Below, piece by piece: positions 1 through 11,727 of a DNA stretch of 64,000 nt. Below the pieces are notes generated by a model. That model saw only the letters and a program-made list of their open reading frames with translations, was not told the DNA's origin and did not search any database. Location: NCBI GenBank assembly GCA_032164295.1, contig JAJHTX010000008.1, positions 868,001 to 932,000 on the forward strand. The letters run 5' to 3'. Position numbers and translations under genes: made by a program. Position 1 is the stretch's first letter; every line of letters starts with the position of its first letter. Origin of the DNA: Inonotus obliquus. Taxonomy: Eukaryota > Basidiomycota > Agaricomycetes > Hymenochaetales > Hymenochaetaceae.

Positions 1-178
1 GAGAGGCAAGAGACGAGAGGCAAGAGGCAAGAGGCAAGAGGCGAGAGGCGAGAGGCAAGAGGCAAGAGGCAAGAGGCGAGACGAGAGACGAGAGACGAGA
101 GGCAAGAGGCGAGAGGCAAGAGGCGAGAGGCGAGACAAGAGGCGAGAGGCGAGACAAGTGACGAGAGACGAAGACGCA
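1..178. repeat. GA-rich 7-bp satellite
   Basis: Imperfect tandem array of the heptamer GAGGCAA with the variants GAGGCGA and GAGACGA, running from the first base, so it probably continues outside the window. The purines sit almost entirely on one strand. It ends in unrelated sequence near 180. Confidence 0.9.
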
Positions 179-663
179 AGCTGGAGAGATAAAAACGTAA
201 CGTTCAAGACGATAGGCGCAGTCGATCTCTGAGATAGACAAGTTGAAAAAACCACTGAAAGATGGTAGATAGACTTCGAGGCTGTTTGTAATTGGTATGA
301 ATGAAGCTGAACTAGGAGGCAGAGATCAAAGGGGCTGGCAGATACGAGACGAGACCAGAGACTTATGGCACGATACTGAGAGATATGAGAGGTGAAAGAG
401 ACGTAGCCGGTGAGGGGCTGTGCAGCTAAGAGAAGAGTAGTTGTAGTCGGGATATTAGAGATAACTTTGAGGGAATAGATGGACGGCAAGACGAGGAATA
501 AGTTGCCAGATAAGACCAGAGAAGGCTATCGAAGACCCAAGAAAAGAAACCCAGGAAAAGAAGGCATGGAAGAGTGAGGTGGAGAGGCGAAGGGCGATTG
601 GCGATTGGCGATTGGTTATAGAGGAACACGAGAGGATATAATGGACAAGCATCACACGATGGA

Positions 664-2427
664 CTAGTCAACTTCCATAGGCATCGGCTGAGACCAAGGT
701 GAGTGATACGATGCCCGACGCATGCCGGCATTTTGCGAAGAGCATAATGATTTCCAGCCTTGATGGAGATGCTGCGACTGATTTTCGAAGACAATAGGAC
801 AGTTCGCGTGCTGACTTGAGCGAATATTGACGGCCATTAGGAAAGCCAAAGCATCCACGCTTGGATTTTCAATCATGTTCACGTTATCATCAAAGTCTTC
901 CATGCAGGTGTGGTTCGTCCGGTACTGCCCGAAGAAATCGTTATCGTCGTCGTCGTCGATATCGATATAGTCGGATATGGAGAAGTTCCCGCGGAGCGCC
1001 CAATTTGGCGGTGCGAAAGCTAACATGCAAGCATAACAGGTTATACTTGGAGCATACTCGACACCTTCCATACAATCATCTGACTCCCAGTCCGGATCTT
1101 GAGAATCAGAAGATGGTGAAGGCGGAGCATGTAAGGCAAATGGCTGAGCATTCTTGTCGTCGTCTATGACCACGTCCATATCGCATACCGCATCCGGGTC
1201 AGGAACAACCTCGGCGGTCGACGGTTCATGACTGGGCCACGATGAACTTCTAGATAAACCGGCCACGGGGTCAGTTTGCACGGCCTTTTCTATCCTGCCC
1301 GGGGAAACGCAAGCTGTAACGTCTACTTCTGATACACATCCTCGTATAAGAGAGGCATCGTGCGGGGCCCAGAGGAGGGCATCGTGAGGCCGATCCGCTG
1401 ACTCCACAGGAGGTAAGGCAAACGGTGAAGGCACTAGGGCTGACATGCTGCCCGTAGAACTCGTACTAGCAGGTAACAAGAAAGGCTCTTCCAATCGGCT
1501 CTCACAGTCGGAAGAGTAGGATGGAGGCGCCGGGTCCCCTTCCGAGTCAAATTCATCATCGCCCAACCGAAGTGACGAACTTAAGCGGCTCGTTAAGAGG
1601 TTGATATCGAATCCGTCACTCAAAATTTCGCTGCTGTCGTCGTCGTCGTCGTCGTCTTCTAGGTCGCCGGATTCCGACTCGTAGTCTTCGCGCAGCTCGT
1701 CATATCCATTATAACGATTGTAAGGACCGACAAGCTCACGGAGGGTCCAGAGCGACGCCGGAACAGCAACAGTGGAGCAAGGTACGGGAGAGTTGATTTC
1801 AGCCATGTTAATATAGCTTCTTGAATAGCATTCAAGAAGCTGTGAGGAACATGTCGACGATGGAGAAATGACAGGCGAGGCTTGCTGGGCGGACTCGTCG
1901 CTCGTGACTAGGCTCGCGTTCTGGTGTTCAATCTCAGCCTCGGTTACTTCAGAAAGGTGTTCCTGACTGTCAGCCGTAACGTCTGCGAGAGTGTTCACAT
2001 AAAATGATGGAGGGGCTGACACTGTGCTACGAAGCACCGGTGATGGAGGGGGTGGAGCATGAAGTTCTTCCAGTGGAAGGGTGATATCGAGTAATGTCCC
2101 CGCCTCCGCTTCCGATATCGGGATTTTCACAGAAGTACCGAGTGGAGCGGGTGTGTCCTTTTCCGTCTGGGGTGTCGCGTCGCCATGCTCGCTGTGATTA
2201 CGATTGTCCGGCCCTGCTTCGCAGGTTTTTGCTAGCTCGTTAAGAATGCTTGCAAACTCCCCGAAGCTGTCCGGACAAATCGGTTGCCCGGCTGCGACGC
2301 TATCCTCTATACAAAGGGCTTCCAGACTCTCAATGCTGAGCCACTCTCGAATGCTAACAATCGTGCTCGTTTTGTCTAGCATCTGCGCGTGCGAGGGGCT
2401 TGATGAGGTTTGGCCGTGCATCGCCAT
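664..2427 (-). CDS. acidic Ser/Pro-rich orphan protein, 587 aa
   Basis: A single uninterrupted 587-codon frame, exceptional in a window where most genes have many introns. I recognise no domain. The protein is low complexity: a Pro run (PPPPSP) near residue 125, an Asp/Glu block (residues about 250-270, including DDDDDDD), a second acidic block (IDIDDDDDND) around residue 495, and many Ser/Thr-rich stretches with Ser-Pro sites. This looks like a largely disordered, possibly nuclear regulatory protein, but that is inference from composition only. The start is the first ATG of the frame; Met3 is an alternative. Trinucleotide GTC tracts on the + strand encode the Asp runs. It stands alone between the satellite and a gene-poor stretch. 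I am sure it is a long ORF of coding character, unsure of its role. Confidence 0.65.
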   Translation of the reverse strand: MAMHGQTSSSPSHAQMLDKTSTIVSIREWLSIESLEALCIEDSVAAGQPICPDSFGEFASILNELAKTCEAGPDNRNHSEHGDATPQTEKDTPAPLGTSVKIPISEAEAGTLLDITLPLEELHAPPPPSPVLRSTVSAPPSFYVNTLADVTADSQEHLSEVTEAEIEHQNASLVTSDESAQQASPVISPSSTCSSQLLECYSRSYINMAEINSPVPCSTVAVPASLWTLRELVGPYNRYNGYDELREDYESESGDLEDDDDDDDSSEILSDGFDINLLTSRLSSSLRLGDDEFDSEGDPAPPSYSSDCESRLEEPFLLPASTSSTGSMSALVPSPFALPPVESADRPHDALLWAPHDASLIRGCVSEVDVTACVSPGRIEKAVQTDPVAGLSRSSSWPSHEPSTAEVVPDPDAVCDMDVVIDDDKNAQPFALHAPPSPSSDSQDPDWESDDCMEGVEYAPSITCYACMLAFAPPNWALRGNFSISDYIDIDDDDDNDFFGQYRTNHTCMEDFDDNVNMIENPSVDALAFLMAVNIRSSQHANCPIVFENQSQHLHQGWKSLCSSQNAGMRRASYHSPWSQPMPMEVD

Positions 2428-3918
2428 TTTCTCAACATCGGGAAAAGAGTCTTTGGATGCAGTACCGGAGGTGCTGTTATGTTCCTTGGATACTTCAGAG
2501 TCATTTTCGGAAACCTGAAGCTAGGATATAATTGTCAGGGAGAGAAGCAGGTCTACGTGGCGACTGCTCACATTTTCTTTCATATTACTTGTTGCGGGTG
2601 GTGTCTCTGCTGCCTTTGCGGCATTTTGTTGCGGCGCCTAAAAATTAGTCAGTTGCGTTCAAGCACGATCAGGAGAGACTACGTACTGCGAAGAATGTCT
2701 CATCGATTGTGCGACCGCGAATTGTCTCCGCCCAAAGAGCTAGAACGCTTGACCGTTTGATGGGCCCTACCCGTGGCAATATCACTGTCGGCAAAGACGT
2801 TTGCTACATATAAAGATAAGCGATGAGCTCAAGTACACCATGCGCGAGGTAAATAACACATACTGCATACTGAATAGCAACGGTTTTGTTGACAGATTGC
2901 TCTGACCCAAAAAGACGGGAGGGCTTTCCGACTATAATCGCTTGGCGTAGTCGAGTTAAGTGCTTCATGGTATTGGCTATGACTAAGCGGAAGGGGATAG
3001 GAAGCAGAAGCGACCCCCTCAGCACAGTCTGTTTGGCGAACTGCAGACTGGTCGCTAGGGCGAGGAGAAGCGATAGGCAAGTGTGACGAAGGAGTTTCTT
3101 AAAGTCCATTGTATTCGCTAAGAAGCCAGACGGTGTGGTGTGGTGTGGTGTGGTGTGGTGTGGTGTGTGGTGGTGGGGAAGCGAGAGGAGGAGGACCCGC
3201 TTTATTACATCCCAGAACGAGAGGCTGGCATCTTCGGATGTTAGAAGAGAGGCTGACCAGCGCATAGCAGTCGACACCGGCCGCAACTATCTCGCCAGTT
3301 ATCCGCATCCCGGAGCTGTCATCCAGCCTCCCGCAACATCGACTAGATCCGAATGCGATAAATTGGATAGAGAGGCTGGATTTCTCCAATATTACTTCAT
3401 CTGCATCTGAAATCAGGCGTGGTAACAAGTGGTTTTAAACATCGCGAGCGTCGTCGACCTGAGCAGGCAACTTCGTAAAAAGTTTGAAACAAACAGCGAA
3501 CTTCTAACGCTGGGAGTGGCTTAAAGAGAGTACCAATTGATTTCCGTGATGACTTCGAGGTTCATTTGCCGAAGCCTATCGTTCGTTCAGGTCACCCACC
3601 ACAGAGTAAGAGAGAATTGAACGTCAGAGAAGTGAAAGTGTCACTGGTGTGACACACGCGTATCGTCACTATCTGGGAAGGGGCGTGGGAAAAGATAATA
3701 TAAACTTTTTCAACAAGGATTTTTCTAATGCTATGCGTCGCCGCTGCTTTGTGGTGATCGTGAAGAACATCGACTTGGACTTCAGACTACAAACCAACTC
3801 GCACCGAGGCCTCTGCCAACGATGGTATGTAAATGTTGCACTTACACAACAGGCTTATGCTTGACAAAATCTGATAAAGCGTCCAAGCGAAGGTTAAGTC
3901 AACGATAGTATCGTTGAT
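2428..3918. other. gene-poor stretch upstream of the acidic orphan
   Basis: About 1.5 kb with only short overlapping frames on both strands and no recognisable protein. It should contain the promoter of the minus-strand orphan and one pentanucleotide microsatellite. I see nothing else I can support. Confidence 0.5.
3132..3176. repeat. GGTGT pentanucleotide microsatellite
   Basis: About eight perfect units of GGTGT followed by a GGTGG-rich tail. Short frames across it are repeat translations, not genes. Confidence 0.9.
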
Positions 3919-4230
3919 ATGCAGTCTGAGTGGAAAGCTGTCCAGAAACCAAACACACTCGCCTTGAAACTGGAACACGCCATAAAGGAGCTAGCGGGAC
4001 CAATGCGGCAAGGGAAACAGCTTTCCGCAATAGATTTGTCGGATGAGGAAGCGGCTGAAGGAGCAGGTGTACGAAGTTCGCTTGCGAAGGGACGTTCTGG
4101 AGATGTTACTCTGGAGCATGATCCTACATATGTCGACTCCCGCAAACTCCAGCTCGCGATCCCCGGTCACAGTTTGACAGTATCAGTGAGACGGCCCAAC
4201 CTTTCAATGTGTACGTTGTGTCGAGTCTGA
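3919..4230 (+). CDS. possible small hypothetical protein
   Basis: A 103-codon frame with a soluble, charged, plausibly coding composition (Ala/Lys/Glu rich, e.g. AIDLSDEEAAEG near residue 42), starting with ATG. No family recognised. GT donor and AG acceptor words lie on both sides, so it could be an exon of a larger gene whose other exons I could not join. The downstream frame 4237-4542 has no ATG start and looks non-coding. It is isolated in a gene-poor stretch and may be spurious. Confidence 0.25.
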   Translation: MQSEWKAVQKPNTLALKLEHAIKELAGPMRQGKQLSAIDLSDEEAAEGAGVRSSLAKGRSGDVTLEHDPTYVDSRKLQLAIPGHSLTVSVRRPNLSMCTLCRV

Positions 4231-5611
4231 GATGCTTTGAACTCTGATATATCCACCCTCGTCATGCAGCTGATAAGTCAATGTGTGAAACTCCTCCTCC
4301 TCGAGTTTTCCATCACCGGTCGCACGGCGCTCTTAATCAAAGGTCTCCCATATCCTTCCATTCGAAAGCTGGATTGTCTAAAGAATCGGCATTTTTGCTA
4401 TTACGAAATTTCTGAAGTCATAATTTCCAGCTGCAGGGTAATCAGTTCCCAAGTCGGATTGTTGCACCTGCATAGACCTCTGGGAAAAGCCCGTTGCCAC
4501 GAACATTGTTCTTACAGTATCAGCGAACCTTCTATATCCTGATGGCGGGAATTATTGTCTACTGCTAGGAAAAGGACGATCGTCTCCCATTAAACAATGG
4601 ATAGCGATGCGAACACGAGCTACTGAACAAGACGAGGAGAGTCCTTGCTTGATTAGACCGCACCCTTGGTGAGATAAAATTGTTTGGCTAAAAGCACCCC
4701 TTTGCTGGAAGTATAGCCCTCATGACCTTAACATATATCGTGGACGACGTTGTCTGATCTATCAAGTATCCACGAGACTGAACAGCTTCGCCAAACTTTC
4801 CGGCCTTCGGCAGACGAGAAAAGTTACTGGTCACTCCGTGAAAGTTGCAAACGCTCATTCGATTTCCCATCATGTCTCGCCGGTTAGTTTTACCTCGATC
4901 TCGAAACTATCTGATCTCCTCTAGGCGCCGTCTGCGGATGCTCGTATAGGGCATCAGTCAGTGTAGGATTTAAGGTTAACGTTATATATAATCCTGGCGA
5001 TCGTCTCACTAGGGCTCTGCTGCCAACGAGCATCCTCCGTATCGGATCAGAGCTTTGGAGCGTATTCTCATGACGCCTAGAGTTTCTAATTGTAAACTGA
5101 TGGATGGTGGATAACTTTGCAATTCGTGAACTCGATAGCTTTGGATGTGTTTTCAGATCAGCTGTAATATAGCGCCAGGTCTTCGATTTTCAGCGCTGAT
5201 ATCTATCTTTGTCATTTCCGATATACTGGCTGATTCGTCCGTCTGCATCTTAGCGCTCAAGAGGCAATCATCTGATCAACTCTAATGTGCAATCACATTG
5301 TCCGAGGCCAATACTCTTCTTTTGGGTTACTTCGTCGTGAAGCTCTGGCTGGCTCTTGGCGGACCTCTTATTGGACATCACCAGCGAGGCTTCTCGAAAA
5401 CTTGATGTCGTTTCACCGATAACAGCTTCGGCGTCTTGAAAGACAAACAATCAGATCAGGTGGGTTTGATACAGTGAAAAAAGAAGCAAAACCTGCCATC
5501 ACCATCAGTGGTAGATGCCGGCGGAAACTATAGATGGAATACACTCTTGCCTTTTAATCGAGCGGGACTCATGCCTCGCAGAATCTATCCCACCACTAGT
5601 ACTAGTCCAAC
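4231..5611. other. intergenic, nothing recognised
   Basis: Only short frames on either strand, without motif or sensible splice structure. The 3' end is the promoter side of the DUF6534 gene and contains the palindromic word ACTAGTACTAGT at 5595-5606, just before its ATG. Confidence 0.5.
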
Positions 5612-7665
5612 ATGGCTGACTGCGAAATACCACAAGTAGACTTGGCGCCGACATTCGGTATTCAATTCTGGGGTGAGTTGCTTCATGATGTCGCTGCTTT
5701 CAATACTTATCAGTTTGCCTATAGGACTCCTCGTCTCCATATTGTGAGTGAAGCCGGACTTGAGTTGCGACCGTCAGCATCTCACCAACCGTGCAGCTTT
5801 CTTGGGGCATCGCTTGTTCAAGCATACATCTATTATACGAGCAATGCCGATGGGTGGTTCATGAGAACCTTCGTAAGTCGTTCCCTTATCTTATAGTGCT
5901 GCAGACTTATCGTGTTCAAGGTTTCCGTGACAATGTCAGCAGCTTCAGTTACTTGAAGTTTCACTTGTCTGACCCTCGCCTTTGGAACAGTGCGCTCGAT
6001 GTTGCTGGGACCGTGCTAGTCTCAGAATCCATGCATTTCTATTTGGTACGTCTTCCATTATTTGTCATGTCAATAATACTGTTCGTCTGCTCACATGCAT
6101 GAAAGATAACCAGCTTCGGAAACCCGGCGGCGCTTACGCAGATGACACAGTATGCGATGCTCTAGTTGGCTGTATATGATTGCGTATTCATAATCGTACA
6201 CCAGGACGTTCATCGCAGAGATTGTCCTGGCCTTGGTCACAATCCTTTTGTGAGTTGCAAGGTGCTCATCTAATATTGCGAGGTTGACCTTATGATTATG
6301 AATATTGCTAGGTCTCAGCATTTCTACGCCAGTCGTGTCTACACGAGTGAGCCGTCTTAATTCTGTTCGTTGGGCTCTCACAGCTAAGGTGCTTTGTCTG
6401 CTTGCTAGCCGGAAAGCACAGCACCTACGGGCGACTTGCCGCTGCAGTTATAGTAAGCTTTCAATTCTTAAAGAGCGAACCTTGATGCTCATGCGTACTA
6501 TGAAGTCTATCGGATCCTTTGCATCCTTCGGTGAGTGTGCGCTCCTTATGCACGAGCGAAGACATGCTAACAGCGTTCCTAGGAGCGGGAATCGGTACTA
6601 TAAACCTCCCCTACTCTGACACGTCGTGATGTCTTATATTCGTGTAATTAGCCGCCTGTATCAAGTTGTATCTCACCGGCCGTGGATTTGAAAGCTTGAC
6701 AGAGCCAAACTATAAGGTTATTTCATTCCCTCCTCACAGACCTTAATGCAATGATACTTACTCGCCGCTTTCTAGAGCATGATAAGCACATGGAGTTTCG
6801 CCAACGGACTATGCGATGCCATCGCTACATTCTCAATGTGCTACTTCCTCACATCTTACAAATCGTCGTTCAGATCGTCAGTCCAAGTTCCCTATCATAA
6901 GCCCCGAGCCTATGAAACTTACGGGTCGCTCACACACGTACTATTCACAGAACAAGCTCCGTTGTTAACTCGCTCTTTATGTTTTCTATCAATCGTGGTT
7001 TTCTGGTGTTCGTAACCCAAATCTGCCTTGTAACCGCGTATCTGGCGGCACCGTCCAAGGGATACTGGTAAGTATATGCGCAAAACGATAATACGAACTC
7101 GACTCAGCGACATGACTCTCTAGGACACCATTCCACCTCGTTCTTCCCAAACTACACGTGAACACACTCCGTAAGTCCCAATACAACTCTTAAGGCCAGT
7201 GTATTCTTATAGCTAACTACTCCAATAGTTGCGATGTCAGTGATCAGCCAAAAGCGTCGTGCAATCTAACGGACTAATATTTCATCCCCTCTAGGCTCAA
7301 CTCTCGAGGTTCGCTACGCAGCAGGATGGAAGGACGCGTGAACGTCTTCGAGCGAAGCGATACAAGCAATCCAAGTCAATACGCAACTCCCATAAAACTA
7401 AGTAGTATCACATCATCCAGAGACTCCAGAAACGCTCCAAAGGTGCGTTGCTTCCTTACATATCACCCAGCTCATCTATCTTAATCCTGTTAATCTTATT
7501 AATCCCATCCCTGTTTCAAATTAACTACAGGACCTCCCCGAAACACCGAAATACCCACTACAGAACGGTGTACAAGTCACTCAATCTTTCTTAACGTTCA
7601 GTGACGCCAATAACTCTCGCACAATGGAAGGAGATGGTTTCATGAAAGGACAAGCTATCGCATGA
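5612..7665 (+). CDS. DUF6534-domain multi-pass membrane protein (16 exons)
   Basis: Basidiomycete-specific 7TM-like membrane protein of unknown function with a C-terminal DUF6534 region. Exons that keep frame: 5612-5672, 5725-5743, 5797-5872, 5959-6045, 6106-6149, 6205-6249, 6312-6346, 6409-6452, 6506-6530, 6652-6716, 6776-6876, 6951-7067, 7124-7170, 7229-7235, 7295-7442, 7531-7665, giving 351 aa. Family landmarks: TFGIQFWG at the N-terminus, GASLVQAYIYYTS (TM2), AGTVLVSESMHFYL (TM3), GLCDAIATFSMCYFL (TM6), and the DUF6534 signature VVNSLFMFSINRGFLV with PFHLVLPKLHVNTL. Exon 14 is only 7 nt; it restores the conserved LAMLNSR join. Exons 8 to 10 are least certain because that loop is poorly conserved. 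Family membership is firm, function unknown. Confidence 0.85.
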
Positions 7666-8035
7666 TTCCTGATTGGTTGATTGGTAGTCCTTTGATATAT
7701 TTATATGTATACAGTTGAGAAGTATCTCACGCTTTCCGACGGCTTACCTTTTCTCCGTGGCTTGGACTTCCCTATTTACGTGCCCTGTCATGACCTTTCG
7801 GATCGGACGGTGCGCTGCTTATATGTATATGGATTCCGCACACGAGGTAAATGCTCATATTTCAGTCGGTTCCGTGCCTTGCTGCTGTTCCACATGTCAA
7901 TTGTGTAAAAAAATGTTGTAACGTAAAAAAGGATTTCTTTTCAATTGGCTCCACTCCCCATTTATAAATACAACAAACAAAACCCCTACTCAAGAGGGAT
8001 AAACACAACGTAGATGTAATAACGACCAAAGTGAA
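7666..8035. other. convergent 3' intergenic spacer
   Basis: Short spacer between two convergent genes, AT-rich around 7905-7985; it should hold both polyadenylation regions. No gene seen. Confidence 0.6.
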
Positions 8036-9219
8036 TCATTGATTGGTCGAATTCTCCGAGGCAATGACCTTCTCTGCGCGTCGCTTGGCAGCCCATTCTC
8101 GCGCTCGGGCACGTCGGGCTTCCATTTTCCCTGTGTCATCGGAGTTGTCCTTAAGCGATGGTAATGGCAATGGCAATGCATCCGGATCCTGTTCTTCGTC
8201 GTTATTTTCATCCTCATCCTCATCGCTGTCCCCATAATCCGCTAAGCCCACCAACTGAGTCCCACTAGCTGGAATTTTCTTCTGTTCTTCCTTCTCCACA
8301 ACTACTTTCGCCTGTGCTCGTAACCAAGCCCTCCGCCAACGACCACGCAAAAACGCAAATCTCTTATCCGCACCATGATTCGCGAGTATCCTCGCCACAA
8401 GTCGTATTCGATCCGGAGACGCATGTAAATGAGCCGCGGTACGATCCATCAACAATAGTTGAGTCGCATCTGGTTCTTCATCACTTCCACCCCAAACATC
8501 CTCATCTAGATCCTCGGAACTTATGAAATCATCACCTGCCGCACGAAGAGCAGCAAGTCTCTCCATCCTTGCTTCTTCAAGTTGACGTCGGGCTTTCGTA
8601 TAACGAAAATCGGCCAATTCCGAAGGAGACAGGAAAAATGCATCTTCTGTATCCGAAGGTAAATCAGACCAACCAGATGAAGAGAGTGGGGACCCAGGAT
8701 CTGGTGTTGATTTGGTTTGGGTTTGGGAAGAACAAGGGGATGGCAGCTCTGAGAGTAGCAGACGTGCGTCAAACCTGTAATATGAACAATGAGCATGTGA
8801 TACGCAGGGGTACATAAGAAAGAAAAGCCGATTTTAGCATACATATTAATATGGACTTAGGGTATCCATCCAATAAACGTGAGATCGCACAGCGCTGTGT
8901 GTCCAGGAAAAGCTCATTCAAAAGCATCTACACACCTATCAACCCAAATCTCTTTATTTCCGCCATTGGTCCCACTCCATTTAATCAAACCAGAGCCTCT
9001 AGTACTAGTCCCGGTAGCTGGCGTCGCATTCGTAGTCCATTCATCATCAGGAACGGGGGCTTCCAAAGCAAGTGCAAGTGTCTCCTTGCCACTGACAAGA
9101 TCTACCTCGTGGGCTTCGACACAAAGCGACTGAGTAGGACCAAGACTATCATCCGCGCTATGTGCTGCAAGCCAGTGAGGCTCAGACTCGTCGTCCACTG
9201 ATCGTTTTCGTTTGAACAT
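8036..9219 (-). CDS. DRY_EERY (SWAP N-terminal) splicing-regulator-like protein
   Basis: Two exons, 9219-8936 and 8774-8036, joined by a 161-bp intron (GTGTGT donor, TTACAG acceptor), give 340 aa in frame. The join creates the family core: GLIKWSG..., IWVDRFDARLLL (the 'DRY' motif, here DRF), then WSDLPSDTEDAFFLSP and a coiled, Arg/Glu-rich helix (residues about 150-190, the EERY-like part). This is the alternative-splicing-regulator N-terminal domain (Pfam DRY_EERY) first named from suppressor-of-white-apricot proteins. The C-terminal third is acidic (GDSDEDEDENNDEEQ) then basic (RRARAREWAAKRRAEK), typical of spliceosome-associated proteins. No SURP module is visible, so it is shorter than animal SWAP. 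The start at 9219 is the first Met giving a compact N-terminus; an upstream Met in the same frame (9333) is possible. Nuclear location is inferred. Confidence 0.85.
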
Positions 9220-10228
9220 GACAGTTCGAAAGCAAGCATACATTGAGCGGCAACACCCGACGACTGAAATCACGCGCAAGTCACGTGTATTCGCCTCACC
9301 TTTTTGGGACATCATGATCGGCTTTTGATCCATTTCTTACTTTTTTCGCGCTGCCAATTTGCGGCCTTTCTGCAACGTACTCTCACTCCCACGTCCTCTA
9401 TCACCAATTTTGTCTTTCGCTTTCCTCAGTATGTTCGGCGAACCTTCTCGGGGAGTGCAATAACCGGTCTCCCCCTCGGCCACTCGCTCCTCATTTTTCC
9501 GTGCCGAACGCGATTTCCTCGAGGTGATGTATGCCTCATGCCTTTGGACCTGGAATAAACAATCGAAGTTTAATCAAAGTACCGGATCTTATGAGTAAAA
9601 ACACGGACATGACTTTGCTACCTGGGAAAAAAATACCGTACTGCTGTATTAAATCAAGAATCTAGACTCTTATTCCAGTTAAAACGCTTCCGGCGCGTTT
9701 ACTTTATCATAATGGTTCACTGGAGAAGGGTCGATTGATGCTCTCGGCACAACAGCGCAACATGAACAGTCATAAAGTGTGTCTTCTATATTGTTTTTTT
9801 TCAATTGGATCAGCACAGCGCTGGAGAAAAGTTCTACCCTTTTCTCGGTACGCTTCCAGTCTCTCGTGTTGATTGCTTCTCAAATTCAGTATACAGTATA
9901 CATCCGAAACAAGTCTTGGCACATCATTCGAGGCCTGAAGGAAATTGACCCACCCGAAAGAAGGACTAATCGGATTACGTCGGTCTCCTTCCTGATACTC
10001 CTGATCGGCAAATCATCTCCAACATAAGCGGAAACGAAAAAAAGAGTGCATGATCGAAGGAGGAAACAAACAAGCGCATACACACCACCTCATACCGTAT
10101 AAAGCTCGATGGAATTGGACTCGAATTTCCTCCAGTCGAACAAGCCAATTCACATCCGACTACCCTCAGCTCATAACCACCTTCTTACTCTCACCTTACC
10201 GTCTACCATCTCCCGTCTACCTTCCACA
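9220..10228. other. divergent promoter region before hydrophobin 1
   Basis: About 1 kb between the minus-strand DRY_EERY gene and the first hydrophobin; it must carry both promoters. No supported gene. A TATA box lies near the right end. Confidence 0.6.
10098..10103 (+). promoter_or_regulatory. TATA box of hydrophobin 1
   Basis: TATAAA 131 bp upstream of the hydrophobin ATG, followed by a C/T-rich leader (10190-10228) typical of highly expressed fungal genes. Confidence 0.6.
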
Positions 10229-10813
10229 ATGAAGTTCACTCGTATCGCTGTCGGGCTTGTCCTCCCGCTCCTTGCGGTCGCCACTGCCGTTCCTCCCAAG
10301 GAAGAAACAAAGACCGTCACCGTTACCGCACCTGCTGCAGGCAGTACTGGAATCTCTCAATGCAACACCGGTACGTTCCATGTTCTCCAACACCCTCTTG
10401 CTTTTGCATTACACGCGATTACTAAAGGATGTGAATATCGTAGGCCCGATTCAGTGCTGCGATAGCGTCCAGTCTGCTGGCTCTGGTGGACTTGTCGACC
10501 TCTTGCTGGGTCTATTGGGTGTCGTTCTTGGCGGCGTTAACGTCCCCATTGGTGTAACTTGCTCTCCCGTCACTGTCATTGGCTCAGGCAGTGCCGGCTG
10601 GTAAGCACTCATCAAATGGTTCTTGTCAATACATTCTTGCTAATCCAACTCGACTCTCGACTCTTTTTGTAGCTCGGCTGCTCCTGTATGCTGCGAGAAC
10701 AACAGCTTCAGTAAGTCTTCCTTCCACTTACTCTCGCACATATCCACTAAGACTCCACCCTTCCAGACGGCCTCATCGCAATCGGTTGCTCGCCCATCAA
10801 CATCAACCTCTGA
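10229..10813 (+). CDS. class I hydrophobin 1
   Basis: Secreted, self-assembling surface protein that coats hyphae and aerial structures. Exons 10229-10370, 10444-10600, 10673-10710, 10767-10813 give 127 aa. Residues 1-20 are a signal peptide (MKFTRIAVGLVLPLLAVATA), followed by a Thr/Val-rich linker. All eight hydrophobin cysteines are present in the canonical order C, CC, C, C, CC, C: QCNTG, IQCCDS, GVTCSP, AGCSA, PVCCENNSF, IGCSP. The Gly/Leu/Val-rich loop after the first CC (GGLVDLLLGLLGVVLGG) and the long C3-C4 spacing fit class I. Exon sizes are 142/157/38/47 nt, exactly as in hydrophobin 2. TATA box and pyrimidine-rich leader upstream suggest strong transcription. Confidence 0.95.
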
Positions 10814-11673
10814 TCTCCTCTCGCAGCGGACAGTGACAGTAACACAGTCATTCAAAGCAGAAAGCAGAAAGCAGAAATCAGAAGCTTAGGACTATATACC
10901 GCACTAAGCATACCTATTCTCTTGTTCTTGTTTCTTCGTCTAGTATACTCTATGCTCGTCGTTTCCTTGGGATGTTTGGCTACACTGTTGTCTGTTGTTT
11001 TTGGGCGCCCATGTCTTCGGTTTTCATAGGGAAATAGGATGAATTATGGAATAATAATAACTACATGCTAACGCACGTCTCCTATTTCACCACATCATTA
11101 AATCATCGCATCGAATCATCGAGGAACAAGTAACAACACCAGGACCGGGACCGGGTAACAAAACGCGAAACCTGAAGCCGCCAAGGGATAAAAACTGTTT
11201 TTGACTGACACCTCAGCTTGAGGCTATATATGTCCCTAGTACTTGTCCCCGGACCAGTCAACGATATAAAAAGTCCAGATCATAAACTACAGACTACTTC
11301 ATGCGGAAGGCGGAATGCAGAATACGGAAACGTGCTCCAAGCTTGATCTTAATCTCAATCTTAAACCGTTTTACCAGACCAAACCAGACCAGAACCTGAA
11401 GTGACAGGTCATCAAGTTCGATATCTTTTGGTTTATCAACTGACGCTAGTAATGGGTACTGAGTACCGGGTACGTTTGTCCAGGTACGAGTCTGAGTCTA
11501 GACTCTAGAAGACGTCCAACCGCAACGACAAACTGCAACGGCCAACGAATAAAAAAAGAGACACGTATAACTCAACTCAACCTAAAACCACTAGTACTCT
11601 TCGTTCAATAAGACTTAAAGGACGGACTGACTGACTCGGACGTAAGATCTTCAAGGCGCTGCTACCAGTGCGC

Positions 11674-11727
11674 TCAGTACTAGTGTTCAGTACTAGTGTT
11701 CAGTGTTCGTTCAGTGTTCAGTGTTCA
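11674..11727. repeat. AGTACTAGTGTTC / AGTGTTC tandem repeat
   Basis: Two copies of CAGTACTAGTGTT followed by three to four units of TTCAGTG. Confidence 0.8.

Noticed and set aside
861..1169. Plus-strand frame inside the acidic orphan
   Set aside because: Antisense shadow; its Arg-rich run is the poly-Asp tract read on the other strand.
2804..3428. Minus-strand frames of 109 and 160 codons across the GGTGT repeat
   Set aside because: Their His/Thr/Pro-rich middle is just translated microsatellite; no motif or splice structure supports a gene.
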